A DNA stretch of 43,831 nt, taken from assembly GCA_017651245.1 (NCBI GenBank), contig JAGCDQ010000039.1, positions 1-43,831 of the forward strand, in the 5' to 3' direction. Numbering within the stretch: the first letter of the stretch is position 1; each line of letters starts with the position of its first letter. The notes below the pieces were generated by a model. The model worked only from the letters and a program-made list of their open reading frames with translations. It had not been told where the DNA came from and did no database searches. Source of the stretch: Bacteroidaceae bacterium (GTDB lineage Bacteria; Bacteroidota; Bacteroidia; Bacteroidales; Bacteroidaceae). Both the position numbers and the translations under genes were made by a program. Below are positions 31,760 to 39,419 of this stretch, in pieces.

Positions 31760-33070
31760 TTAGAAGAGGATTTTCCACGAAGAATTGATGCTATAGCGGT
31801 TCTTCATAAAAGAGGAAAAGGTGTGGTAATAATCAATAGCGAACCCCCAAGCATAGTTATTGGAGTCGAGGCATTCGTAGGTGACACCCAGTCCCAACTC
31901 GAACTTGGTCTCATTGGAGATAGTGTAGAATTTGACGCCATCGGTGAAAGTGTCACCATTCACCATGCGGACACCAGCAAAAGCACGGGTGGCAAAACGT
32001 TGACCAAGAGTGAAGGGATAGGAAAATTTACCTCCTATATCGAAATGATAGATATTGAGATGACCACCTGAAAATACGCTCTTCGTGTCATAGACTTTTG
32101 CTTGTGCATCAGCCACACGCGTCATCAGTTCCACTGCCACTTTGTGGGTGACAAACCACGATAAATCTGCACCTGCAGAAACCGCCGCGCCCGTCTTTAT
32201 CCGAGCATCAGCAAAATGAATGCTACGATCACCAATCTCTGTGCCCATAAGAAATGAAAAGCCTGTCGGCTTCTCGCTGAACTTCATCAGTCTCAACACA
32301 TCCCGTTTGCGCAATTCAGGCTTGTTAACGCCGTTCTCTCCGAAAATCTTGTCAGTAAGGAAATAGGCGAGATTGGTGCTCATTACACCGATGCCGGCAC
32401 CCATGTAAAGGTCGTTCATCCAATGCTTGTTGTGCTGGATGCGAAGCAATTCCGTACAAGCTGCCGTTGTATAGCCTCCAAGTGTAATCCACGGAGAGAT
32501 ATAGCCATACTCACGACTCAAAATCGTGGCAGAAACAAACGCGAAGCTGGTATGTCCTGAAGGAAACGAATGCCGGTTACTCTGGTCGGGGCGTCCCTCA
32601 TTGATTGTGTGTTTCAACAGTTCTGTTGTACCAAATGAAAAGCCCAACGCCATCGCATTGGCTGTCAGCATGCGCTCCGTCTTCGAACGACTCTTCACAC
32701 CAGCAGCCTTTAATGCCCAGTTTACCACCAGTGGCGCACCCGCCACCCCATAGTCACGCCAGTTACAGGCATCACCCTTCGGCTCAAAACGGGCATCATG
32801 AGTGATGAATTTGTGATCTGTCCACGACAGCAAGAGCCCTCTGACCAAATACAGAGCACCATCCGTACTGAACGACATTTCCTTCTTGAGTCTGGTTTTG
32901 TTATACGACAGAATCACTTCCTCCACCTTTTTTTGTGTCTCCATCCGTTCATACTCAGCAAGAATGGAATCAATCTCCTCGACAAAGCCAGAATCAACCG
33001 GTTCTGTCTGGGCAAGAGCAGCCGACAGAGGAACACACAAGCAAATAAGAAGAAACAATAGACGAGACAT
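31760..33070 (-). CDS. PAP2 phosphatase fused to an outer-membrane-type beta barrel
   Basis: The 436-residue protein starts with a signal peptide (to LAQ, residue 21). Its PAP2 acid-phosphatase domain (about 95-245) has all three motif blocks: KHTINEGRPDQ (KxxxxxxRP), FPSGHTS (PSGH) and RIQHNKHWMNDLYMG (RxxxxxHxxxD). The last 190 residues look like beta hairpins (MTRVADAQAKVYDT, NIYHFDIGGKFSYP, FELGLGVTYE) ending in aromatic SSWKILF, typical of an outer-membrane barrel. The likely role is dephosphorylation of lipid A, undecaprenyl pyrophosphate or phospholipids at the outer membrane. Substrate and membrane placement are inferred. Confidence 0.8.
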   Translation of the reverse strand: MSRLLFLLICLCVPLSAALAQTEPVDSGFVEEIDSILAEYERMETQKKVEEVILSYNKTRLKKEMSFSTDGALYLVRGLLLSWTDHKFITHDARFEPKGDACNWRDYGVAGAPLVVNWALKAAGVKSRSKTERMLTANAMALGFSFGTTELLKHTINEGRPDQSNRHSFPSGHTSFAFVSATILSREYGYISPWITLGGYTTAACTELLRIQHNKHWMNDLYMGAGIGVMSTNLAYFLTDKIFGENGVNKPELRKRDVLRLMKFSEKPTGFSFLMGTEIGDRSIHFADARIKTGAAVSAGADLSWFVTHKVAVELMTRVADAQAKVYDTKSVFSGGHLNIYHFDIGGKFSYPFTLGQRFATRAFAGVRMVNGDTFTDGVKFYTISNETKFELGLGVTYECLDSNNYAWGFAIDYYHTFSSFMKNRYSINSSWKILF

Positions 33071-33094
33071 GGTGAAGGTTGAGAGACAAAAAGA

Positions 33095-33143
33095 GTGAAC
33101 AATGAAAAATCTAAATCATAAGAATAGATTCCTCACTGTTCAC
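33095..33143. repeat. Nested inverted repeat between the PAP2 gene and the aldolase gene
   Basis: GTGAACA (33095-33101) pairs with TGTTCAC (33137-33143), and inside it AATCTA (33108-33113) pairs with TAGATT (33125-33130). The surrounding 97-bp gap holds no gene. It could be a terminator for the aldolase gene, although the T run is poor. Confidence 0.45.
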
Positions 33144-33167
33144 CCCACTATTTACTACTATATGATA

Positions 33168-34166
33168 TTACTGAGCTAACTTTCCGTCAGAACCAAGCAC
33201 ATTCACAATCTTGTGGATGTACATCTTCTTCATGTTCTCACGAGCGGGCTTCAAGTACTGCCGTGGATCGAAGTCACCAGGATGCTCAGCGAGGTGCTTG
33301 CGCACAGCTGCAGTCATGGCGAGACGAGAGTCAGAGTCGATGTTGATCTTGCAAACAGCAGACTTAGAAGCCTGACGAAGCTGCTCTTCTGGAATACCAA
33401 TAGCTGCATCGAGCTTGCCACCATACTTATTAATTGTCTCAACCTCTTCCATAGGAACTGAAGAAGAACCGTGGAGAACGATTGGGAAGCCAGGAAGCTT
33501 CTTCTCGATCTCAGCGAGGATGTCGAATGCCAATGGTGGTGGAACAAGAACACCATTCACGAGTGTGCACTGCTCTGGAGTGAACTTGTGAGCACCATGA
33601 GAAGTACCAATAGAAATCGCGAGAGAATCGCAACCAGTACGAGTAGCGAAGTCAATCACCTCTTCTGGCTTAGTGTAGTGAGACTCAGCCGCAGAAACCT
33701 CATCCTCAACACCTGCGAGGACACCCAGCTCAGCCTCAACAGTCACATCAAACTGGTGAGCATAGTCAACCACCTTCTTAGCGAGTGCCACGTTCTCCTC
33801 ATATGGGAGGTGAGAACCGTCAATCATCACAGAAGAGAAACCATTGTCGATACAGTCCTTGCAGAGTTCAAAGCTGTCACCATGGTCAAGGTGAAGCACG
33901 ATTTCAGGATGCTCACAACCGAGTTCCTTAGCATATTCCACAGCACCCTTAGCCAGGTTGCGGAGGATAGTGCCATTAGCATAGTTGCGTGCGCCCTTAG
34001 ACACCTGCATGATGACAGGAGACTTAGTTTCCACTGCAGCCATCACGATAGCCTGCATCTGTTCCATTGTGTTGAAGTTGAAAGCTGGGATAGCGTAGCC
34101 ACCTGCAACAGCTCTCTTAAACATCTCGCGAGTGTTCACGAGACCAAGTTCTTTGTAGCTAATCAT
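33168..34166 (-). CDS. fbaA: Class II fructose-1,6-bisphosphate aldolase
   Basis: The 332-residue protein has the class II zinc aldolase motifs: AIPAFNFNTMEQMQAIV, LHLDHGDSFELCKDCID (HxDH-type catalytic/zinc region), VEAELGVLAGVEDEV (zinc ligand E), SIGTSHGAHKF (zinc H) and VLHGSSSVPMEEVETINKYGG (zinc H). It splits fructose-1,6-bisphosphate in glycolysis and the reverse in gluconeogenesis. The start at 34166 (MISYKELG) was chosen because the longer frame to 34226 runs into the promoter at 34224-34231. It is monocistronic. Confidence 0.95.
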   Translation of the reverse strand: MISYKELGLVNTREMFKRAVAGGYAIPAFNFNTMEQMQAIVMAAVETKSPVIMQVSKGARNYANGTILRNLAKGAVEYAKELGCEHPEIVLHLDHGDSFELCKDCIDNGFSSVMIDGSHLPYEENVALAKKVVDYAHQFDVTVEAELGVLAGVEDEVSAAESHYTKPEEVIDFATRTGCDSLAISIGTSHGAHKFTPEQCTLVNGVLVPPPLAFDILAEIEKKLPGFPIVLHGSSSVPMEEVETINKYGGKLDAAIGIPEEQLRQASKSAVCKINIDSDSRLAMTAAVRKHLAEHPGDFDPRQYLKPARENMKKMYIHKIVNVLGSDGKLAQ

Positions 34167-34223
34167 AACTTGAAACGTAATTATTATGAATAAATAAATA
34201 TTGTGTTCTCTTGAAAACGAGTG

Positions 34224-34231
34224 CAAAGGTA
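34224..34231 (-). promoter_or_regulatory. Promoter -7 element for the aldolase gene
   Basis: TACCTTTG on the minus strand (34231-34224). The -33 region is occupied by the GTTTAGA tandem repeat, so no TTTG is present at the usual distance. Confidence 0.6.
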
Positions 34232-34238
34232 CGAAAAA

Positions 34239-34270
34239 GTTTAGAGTTTAGAGTTTAGAGTTTAGAGTTT
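34239..34270. repeat. Heptanucleotide tandem repeat GTTTAGA, about 4.6 copies
   Basis: Four perfect copies of GTTTAGA (34239-34266) plus GTTT form a short microsatellite directly upstream of the aldolase -7 element and covering its -33 position. Confidence 0.9.
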
Positions 34271-34324
34271 TTTTCTTTTTGACAGCACTTTTTCATTGAA
34301 AAAGGAAAAAATCCCCCTTTTTGT

Positions 34325-34355
34325 TTTGTCCATTTGATAAAAAGTCGTACCTTTG
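34325..34355 (+). promoter_or_regulatory. Bacteroidetes-type promoter for the L31 gene
   Basis: TTTG (34325-34328), a 19-bp spacer and TACCTTTG (34348-34355) match the consensus exactly. The leader to the ATG at 34429 is about 65 nt. Confidence 0.75.
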
Positions 34356-34428
34356 CACTCGCTTTTAGAAAATAATTATTTGTTACACCAGCAGTATTAT
34401 ATTGACTGTATAAAACAAAAAAAAGAAA

Positions 34429-34683
34429 ATGAAACAAGGTATTCACCCAGACAACTATCGCCCAGTGATCTTCAAGGATATGTCAAACGGCGATATGTTC
34501 CTGTCACGCTCCACTGCTAAGTCTAACGAGACTGAAGTGTTTGAGGGTCAGGAATATCCACTTATCAAGATTGAAATCTCTTCTACTTCTCACCCATTCT
34601 ACACAGGTAAGGCTAAACTCGTCGATACCGCTGGTCGCGTCGATAAGTTCATGAACCGTTGGGCTGTAATGAAGAAGAAGTAA
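34429..34683 (+). CDS. rpmE2: 50S ribosomal protein L31, type B (zinc-free)
   Basis: The 84-residue protein matches L31: [49 protein letters not shown]. It lacks the CxxC...CxxC zinc-binding cysteines of type A L31, so it is the type B form, which functions without zinc. It joins the small and large subunits across the central protuberance. It is a single gene with its own promoter and terminator. Confidence 0.95.
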   Translation: MKQGIHPDNYRPVIFKDMSNGDMFLSRSTAKSNETEVFEGQEYPLIKIEISSTSHPFYTGKAKLVDTAGRVDKFMNRWAVMKKK

Positions 34684-34721
34684 GATATGAGCTGCCTTTC
34701 TGGCAGGTTCGCAAAACAGTT

Positions 34722-34762
34722 TAAGGGGACTGCGTCAATAGACACAAGTCCCCTTATTTTTG
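34722..34762 (+). terminator. Rho-independent terminator of the L31 gene
   Basis: AAGGGGACT (34723-34731) pairs with AGTCCCCTT (34747-34755), followed by ATTTTTGG. A smaller CTGCC/GGCAG hairpin lies just before it at about 34692-34706. Confidence 0.75.
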
Positions 34763-34839
34763 GCACTTTACCACAAGCATTAATGATGATGAATCACACA
34801 ATAAAAAGGATGCTCATACGTTATAATAATAAATAAGGA

Positions 34840-35904
34840 ATGATGATGACAAATCTGTGGAATAGGATTGGACGACGCGCATCCTTCGAAACTGACAGAA
34901 TACTAAAGTCGAACAGATACTATAATTGGTATGTGTTCTGTCGTCGTTTGTCGAATGAGATGGAGCAAACAATCATGCCACACTATACACAGGAAGGGAA
35001 TCATGAGAAGGTGTGCGGTTCAGAGGTGGTGGTAATACATAATGGCTGGACAGAAAGCGGTGGATTGGCAGACAGATTGAGAGGAATAGTATCCACTTTC
35101 CTTCTCTGTAAGGAGATAGGAAGAGATTTTAGAATCATGTTCACGCATCCATTTCCATTGGAAATGTTTCTTCAGCCCAATACATACGATTGGCGCATCC
35201 ATGAAGAGAATGTGAGGTTCTCCTTGTCACAAGCATCTCCTGTGTTCCTTGAGATTGGCAGCGAAAGCCGTTGGCAATCCATTGAACAAAAGAAGTTTCT
35301 AAGAAAACATATTACAGAGGCCTGCGAGAAACAGGTACATGTTTACACGAATGCCCTGTTTGCCTATCACGAAAATTTCTCCGAAGTATTTCACGAACTG
35401 TTCAAGCCATCTGAAAGGCTACAACACTCCATCGACAGGGAACTCACTACGTTAGGAAAGGACTATGTAAGTGTTTCCGCCCGATTTGTGGGAGCACTCG
35501 GTGACTTCGATGACACAGTGGATGTGGACGTGTTACCTACTGACAAGAAAGAGTGGTTGCTCAATGTCTGCATGACGGAAATAGAAAAAATCCATACTAT
35601 GCACCCAGAAGCAACCCTTTTGGTCAATTCAGATAGCAATACTTTCCTGCAACGTGCACAACAACTGCCCTACGTTCATATCATCTCAGGCACCATTATC
35701 CATCTGGACGTAATAAAGAACAAAACAGAGGAAGTATATGAGACCTACGAAAAGACATTCCTCGATTTTTTTATGATTGCCAACGCAAAATGCATTTATC
35801 GCTTGACAGGTAAATGGGTACGTCCATCCGGATTTCCGTATGCCGCCTCACTGATAAATGGACGACCGTTCCACAGCATTGATTTCACTTTCCAACCACG
35901 TTAA
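34840..35904 (+). CDS. Putative glycosyltransferase of the fucosyltransferase-like superfamily
   Basis: The 354-residue protein has the segment ESGGLADRLRGIVSTF (72-87), which resembles the conserved GxxDRLRG loop near the N-terminus of the GT-B fucosyltransferase-like families (GT11, GT23, GT37, GT68). YVSVSARFVGALGDF (209-223) occupies the place of their HxRxxD sugar-nucleotide loop, and CIYRLTGKW...FPYAASLI near the C-terminus resembles their last motif. No membrane segment or signal is visible, so it should act on the cytosolic side. The flippase and a GT2 enzyme follow at once, which places it in a surface-glycan module. Donor and acceptor sugars cannot be told from the sequence. Confidence 0.6.
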   Translation: MMMTNLWNRIGRRASFETDRILKSNRYYNWYVFCRRLSNEMEQTIMPHYTQEGNHEKVCGSEVVVIHNGWTESGGLADRLRGIVSTFLLCKEIGRDFRIMFTHPFPLEMFLQPNTYDWRIHEENVRFSLSQASPVFLEIGSESRWQSIEQKKFLRKHITEACEKQVHVYTNALFAYHENFSEVFHELFKPSERLQHSIDRELTTLGKDYVSVSARFVGALGDFDDTVDVDVLPTDKKEWLLNVCMTEIEKIHTMHPEATLLVNSDSNTFLQRAQQLPYVHIISGTIIHLDVIKNKTEEVYETYEKTFLDFFMIANAKCIYRLTGKWVRPSGFPYAASLINGRPFHSIDFTFQPR

Positions 35905-35919
35905 AGAAGCCATAGCCAT

Positions 35920-37404
35920 ATGCCCAACAACAGCACGCAATCGTCATTCCGCAGCATCATGAAGGGAACTGCCATTTTTGGTGGGGTACAAATGGTGACA
36001 ATGGCCATCAACATCGTGAAGGGAAAGTTGGTTGCAGCCATTCTTGGTGCAACAGGCATGGGAATTTCATCGCACCTCATGTCCACCTTGTCACCCATTC
36101 AACAATTTTTCTCATTCGGATTGACCACATCTGCTGTCAAAGCCATTTCTTCTGCAGCAGACACACAAACACGCAGTAGACTTGTAAAGTGCCTCCGACG
36201 TCTAATGACATTGTTGGGATTAATCGCCATGATAGGTACAATGGTTTGCGCCCATTGGCTCAGTGCATTCACTTTTGAGAATTCTATCCATTGGCATTGG
36301 TTCCTCTATCTCGGTGTGGCAGTATTTTTTCTCATGCTTTCCACTGCTGAAACGACGATCCTGCAGGGTATGAGAGCTTTACGGGCATTAGCTGTTTGCA
36401 ATATTGTGTCACCATTGAGTGGCCTGTTCATTTCTGTTCCACTTTACTGGATATGGGGTGTGGAAGGCATTGCCCCTGCTATGGCGGCATTAGGCCTTAT
36501 CTCATGGGGCACTGCCCGATATTTCACAAGAAGCCTCCCAATCTCATCCATGACACAATCCTGGGAAGAAACGCTCTCAATCGGGAAAAGCATGCTGACA
36601 CTTGGAACCACCATCATGGTGGGTGGTGTAGTGGGTGCTTTGACAACTTACGCCATCAACACCTTCATCGCTCATGATGGGACAGAAAGTGATGTAGGAC
36701 TCTATCAAGCCACCAACTTCATTACAATGCAATGTGCAACCCTTGTGTTCACGGCAATGGGAACTGATTTCTTCCCTCATCTGTCATCCATCATTCACGA
36801 CCACAAACGTTCCGAAACCCTTATTGGTCAACAGGGCGAAATCGTCTTATTGCTCACTGTACCCATAGCCATCGCCCTCATCACACTCGCCCCCGCAGTC
36901 ATTAGGATTTTACTGACCAGCGAGTTCGACCCTACTCTATTTCTAATGCGTGCCATGAGTGCAAGTCTTATCTCACGTGCCATTTGCTACCCACTTGACT
37001 ATATTTGCATTGCCAAGGGTGACAACACTTACTTCTTTTTGATGGAATGTGTATGGACCAATATCAAAACAGCGACGCTGACCGTATGTGGCTATATGTA
37101 CGGAGGGCTTGATGGTATCGGAATCGCCATACTTATAGGCACGGTGTTGGAAATTAGCGTCAGCATCCTCTTTAATAGATGGAGATACGGGATTGGCTAT
37201 TCCGCACGCTATTACACGCTAGCAGGTATTCTATTCATGACATTGGCGGGGTGCTTTGCCGCTTCATTCATTCCCTCAGCCATCCTTTCTTATGCCATTA
37301 TGACACTTCTTATGGTGGGCACTAGCATCTTTGCCTACCTACAAATAGACAAACGCATCAACATACATAACCTCATCCAACAAAGATTCCATGCCAGAAG
37401 TTAG
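35920..37404 (+). CDS. Polysaccharide flippase (Wzx/MOP superfamily)
   Basis: The 494-residue protein has about 12-14 hydrophobic segments and begins SIMKGTAIFGGVQMVTMAINIVKGKLVA, typical of O-antigen and capsule flippases of the MATE/PST type (FG..Q......I..K..A..LG..G.G). It moves lipid-linked oligosaccharides from the inner to the outer face of the cytoplasmic membrane. It starts 15 bp after the fucosyltransferase-like gene and overlaps the GT2 gene by 14 bp, so the three are one operon. Closest relatives are annotated in Bacteroidetes as O-antigen translocase. Confidence 0.85.
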   Translation: MPNNSTQSSFRSIMKGTAIFGGVQMVTMAINIVKGKLVAAILGATGMGISSHLMSTLSPIQQFFSFGLTTSAVKAISSAADTQTRSRLVKCLRRLMTLLGLIAMIGTMVCAHWLSAFTFENSIHWHWFLYLGVAVFFLMLSTAETTILQGMRALRALAVCNIVSPLSGLFISVPLYWIWGVEGIAPAMAALGLISWGTARYFTRSLPISSMTQSWEETLSIGKSMLTLGTTIMVGGVVGALTTYAINTFIAHDGTESDVGLYQATNFITMQCATLVFTAMGTDFFPHLSSIIHDHKRSETLIGQQGEIVLLLTVPIAIALITLAPAVIRILLTSEFDPTLFLMRAMSASLISRAICYPLDYICIAKGDNTYFFLMECVWTNIKTATLTVCGYMYGGLDGIGIAILIGTVLEISVSILFNRWRYGIGYSARYYTLAGILFMTLAGCFAASFIPSAILSYAIMTLLMVGTSIFAYLQIDKRINIHNLIQQRFHARS

Positions 37405-38392
37405 TGTTCTCGTGGCAGTATATAATGCTGCCAGCACTTTGCCACGATGTCTTGACTCACTACTGAATCAGACGCTTCACGACATACAAATTATCTGTAT
37501 AGACGATGCATCAACCGACACATCGTCCCAGATATTACGGCAATACCAAGAGAAGCACTCAAACATTGACATTATCACTTTGTCTGAGAATCATGGACAA
37601 GCCTATGCGCGCAACCAAGGCATACCGCTCATCAAGGCACCTTTCACGGCATTTCTCGATAGCGACGATTACCTCGCGTCCGATGCCTTGCAACTCGTCA
37701 TTGAAGTTTTCCAAAAGCACCCTGCCACGGACTGCGTACAATTTGATGTGAGATACATCTATTCAGATGGACACGAACATGGTTACCGACAGCCACAACC
37801 TCTCTTTATAACAGGACATGAGGCATTTGTGAAAGCCTTGACATGGGATATGCACGGGTGGTATGTGGCACGCACCGAGCTCTATCAGCAATACCCTTAC
37901 GACGACACCTGCCACAGCTACAGCGACGACAATACAACAATGGCACACTTCCTCCACTCCAGAGAAGTCAGATGGTGCAATGGGCGTTACTATTTCGTTC
38001 AAAACGACAACTCTTGTACTCACCAAGCCACCACACGTCGATTCGACTGGCTCATGGCCAATGAAAGCCTGCATAACAACCTCGTCCAATGGGGCATTGA
38101 GAATGATACCATCAACCTTTACGAAGAACAACGTTGGAATGTGCTCCTTGATTGCTTCTGGTTTTACCATCGCAAGAAAAAGTATTTCACAAAAGCGCAA
38201 CTCACCGATGCACTTCAAAAGCTACATCATGCATGGAGCAACATTGACACCAGACATCTCCCCAATAAGGTTCGGTTCAAGCCCGGCTACATGCCATTAC
38301 ATCCTTTCTGGATATTATTCAAATGGCAAGAATGGGCACTTTACATGTTCCGTAAACTAAAATATGACGAGAATGGAAAGAAAAAGTTCTGA
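37391..38392 (+). CDS. Family 2 glycosyltransferase
   Basis: The 333-residue protein starts with the GT-A fold signature SVLVAVYNAASTLPRCLDSLLNQT, followed by IICIDDASTDTS and NHGQAYARNQG, and the metal-binding DxD in FLDSDDYL (near residue 95). The C-terminal half (120-333) is Trp/His/Tyr-rich and holds no clear membrane anchor. It adds a sugar from a nucleotide donor to the growing glycan. It overlaps the flippase gene by 14 bp; the hydroxyacid dehydrogenase follows at 65 bp and is probably separate. Confidence 0.9.
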   Translation: MPEVSVLVAVYNAASTLPRCLDSLLNQTLHDIQIICIDDASTDTSSQILRQYQEKHSNIDIITLSENHGQAYARNQGIPLIKAPFTAFLDSDDYLASDALQLVIEVFQKHPATDCVQFDVRYIYSDGHEHGYRQPQPLFITGHEAFVKALTWDMHGWYVARTELYQQYPYDDTCHSYSDDNTTMAHFLHSREVRWCNGRYYFVQNDNSCTHQATTRRFDWLMANESLHNNLVQWGIENDTINLYEEQRWNVLLDCFWFYHRKKKYFTKAQLTDALQKLHHAWSNIDTRHLPNKVRFKPGYMPLHPFWILFKWQEWALYMFRKLKYDENGKKKF

Positions 38393-38456
38393 CAAAGGAG
38401 GAATATGTCAAAAAAAATATCCATCTTTGTACTTCGAAACCAATTAAGAACAAGAA

Positions 38457-39410
38457 ATGAAGATTGTAATACTTGACGCATATACCGTTGACCAAGGCGA
38501 ACTGACTTGGGACGGATTGAAAGAACTGGCAGAAGTGGAAGCCTACGAACGCACAGCACCCGACGAGGTGATAGCCCGATGCAAGGGCGCCGAAATAGTA
38601 CTCACCAACAAGGTGGTGCTTGATGCCACTGTGCTCAACATGTTACCACGCCTGCAATATATTGGTGTGCTTGCCACAGGCTATAATGTCGTTGACCTCG
38701 AAGTGGCTAGCCGTCAAAATATTGTTGTCACTAACATACCAGCATACTCCACTGAAAGTGTTGCACAAATGGTGTTCTGCCACCTACTCAACATCGTCAG
38801 CCACGTGGATTACTATGCTATCGAGAACCGTTCTGGCAAATGGACAAACTCACCCGACTTTTGCTACCTTGACCACGACCTCTTCGAACTGCACGGCAAG
38901 AAAATGGGTATCATTGGACTCGGCAACACAGGTATGGCAACGGCACGCATCGCCACAGGGTTTGGGATGCAAGTCTTGGCATGTACCTCCAAAGACGAGG
39001 ATGACCTCCCTTATGGCATCATGAAGGCAGACCTCGACACCATTTTCGAGCAATGCGACATCATATCACTCCACTGCCCACTCACCGAGGACACCCTACA
39101 TTTGGTGAATGCCGAACGCATCAACACCATGAAGTCATCTGCCATCCTTATCAATACAGGACGTGGACCACTCATTGATGACGATGCCGTAGCTGACGCA
39201 CTCAACAACGACCAGATTGCTGCCTATGGAGCCGATGTGCTCACCACTGAACCAGCTCCAGCAGACAATCCGCTCCTCACTGCAAAAAATTGCTATCTCA
39301 CCCCTCACATCGCATGGGCGACACGAGAAGCAAGACTGCGTCTCATCAATATATGTACTGAAAATGTCAGAGCTTATCTCGATGGAGAGCCTATGAATCA
39401 GGTTAATTAA
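38457..39410 (+). CDS. D-2-hydroxyacid dehydrogenase (glycerate dehydrogenase/hydroxypyruvate reductase-like)
   Basis: The 317-residue protein has the NAD-binding Rossmann motif GLGNTG (154-159) and the catalytic triad R236 (NTGRGP), E265 (TTEPAP) and H284 (LTPHIAW) of the D-2-hydroxyacid dehydrogenases. The residue pattern around LATGYNVVDLEVASRQNIVVTNIPAYSTESVAQ fits the glycerate dehydrogenase (HprA) subgroup. It probably interconverts hydroxypyruvate and D-glycerate, or reduces another 2-keto acid, with NAD(P)H. An imperfect promoter box CATCTTTG lies at about 38422. It is convergent with uvrB and its stop lies 9 bp from the uvrB stop with no terminator hairpin between. Confidence 0.88.
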   Translation: MKIVILDAYTVDQGELTWDGLKELAEVEAYERTAPDEVIARCKGAEIVLTNKVVLDATVLNMLPRLQYIGVLATGYNVVDLEVASRQNIVVTNIPAYSTESVAQMVFCHLLNIVSHVDYYAIENRSGKWTNSPDFCYLDHDLFELHGKKMGIIGLGNTGMATARIATGFGMQVLACTSKDEDDLPYGIMKADLDTIFEQCDIISLHCPLTEDTLHLVNAERINTMKSSAILINTGRGPLIDDDAVADALNNDQIAAYGADVLTTEPAPADNPLLTAKNCYLTPHIAWATREARLRLINICTENVRAYLDGEPMNQVN

Positions 39411-39419
39411 TTAAAAAAC

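Noticed and set aside
34239-34270. The GTTTAGA heptads as a CRISPR-like array
   Set aside because: The unit is 7 bp with no spacers, so it is a microsatellite.
34840-38392. A horizontally acquired capsule island
   Set aside because: No mobile genes, tRNA boundary or sharp composition change is visible; the trio looks like a small resident module.
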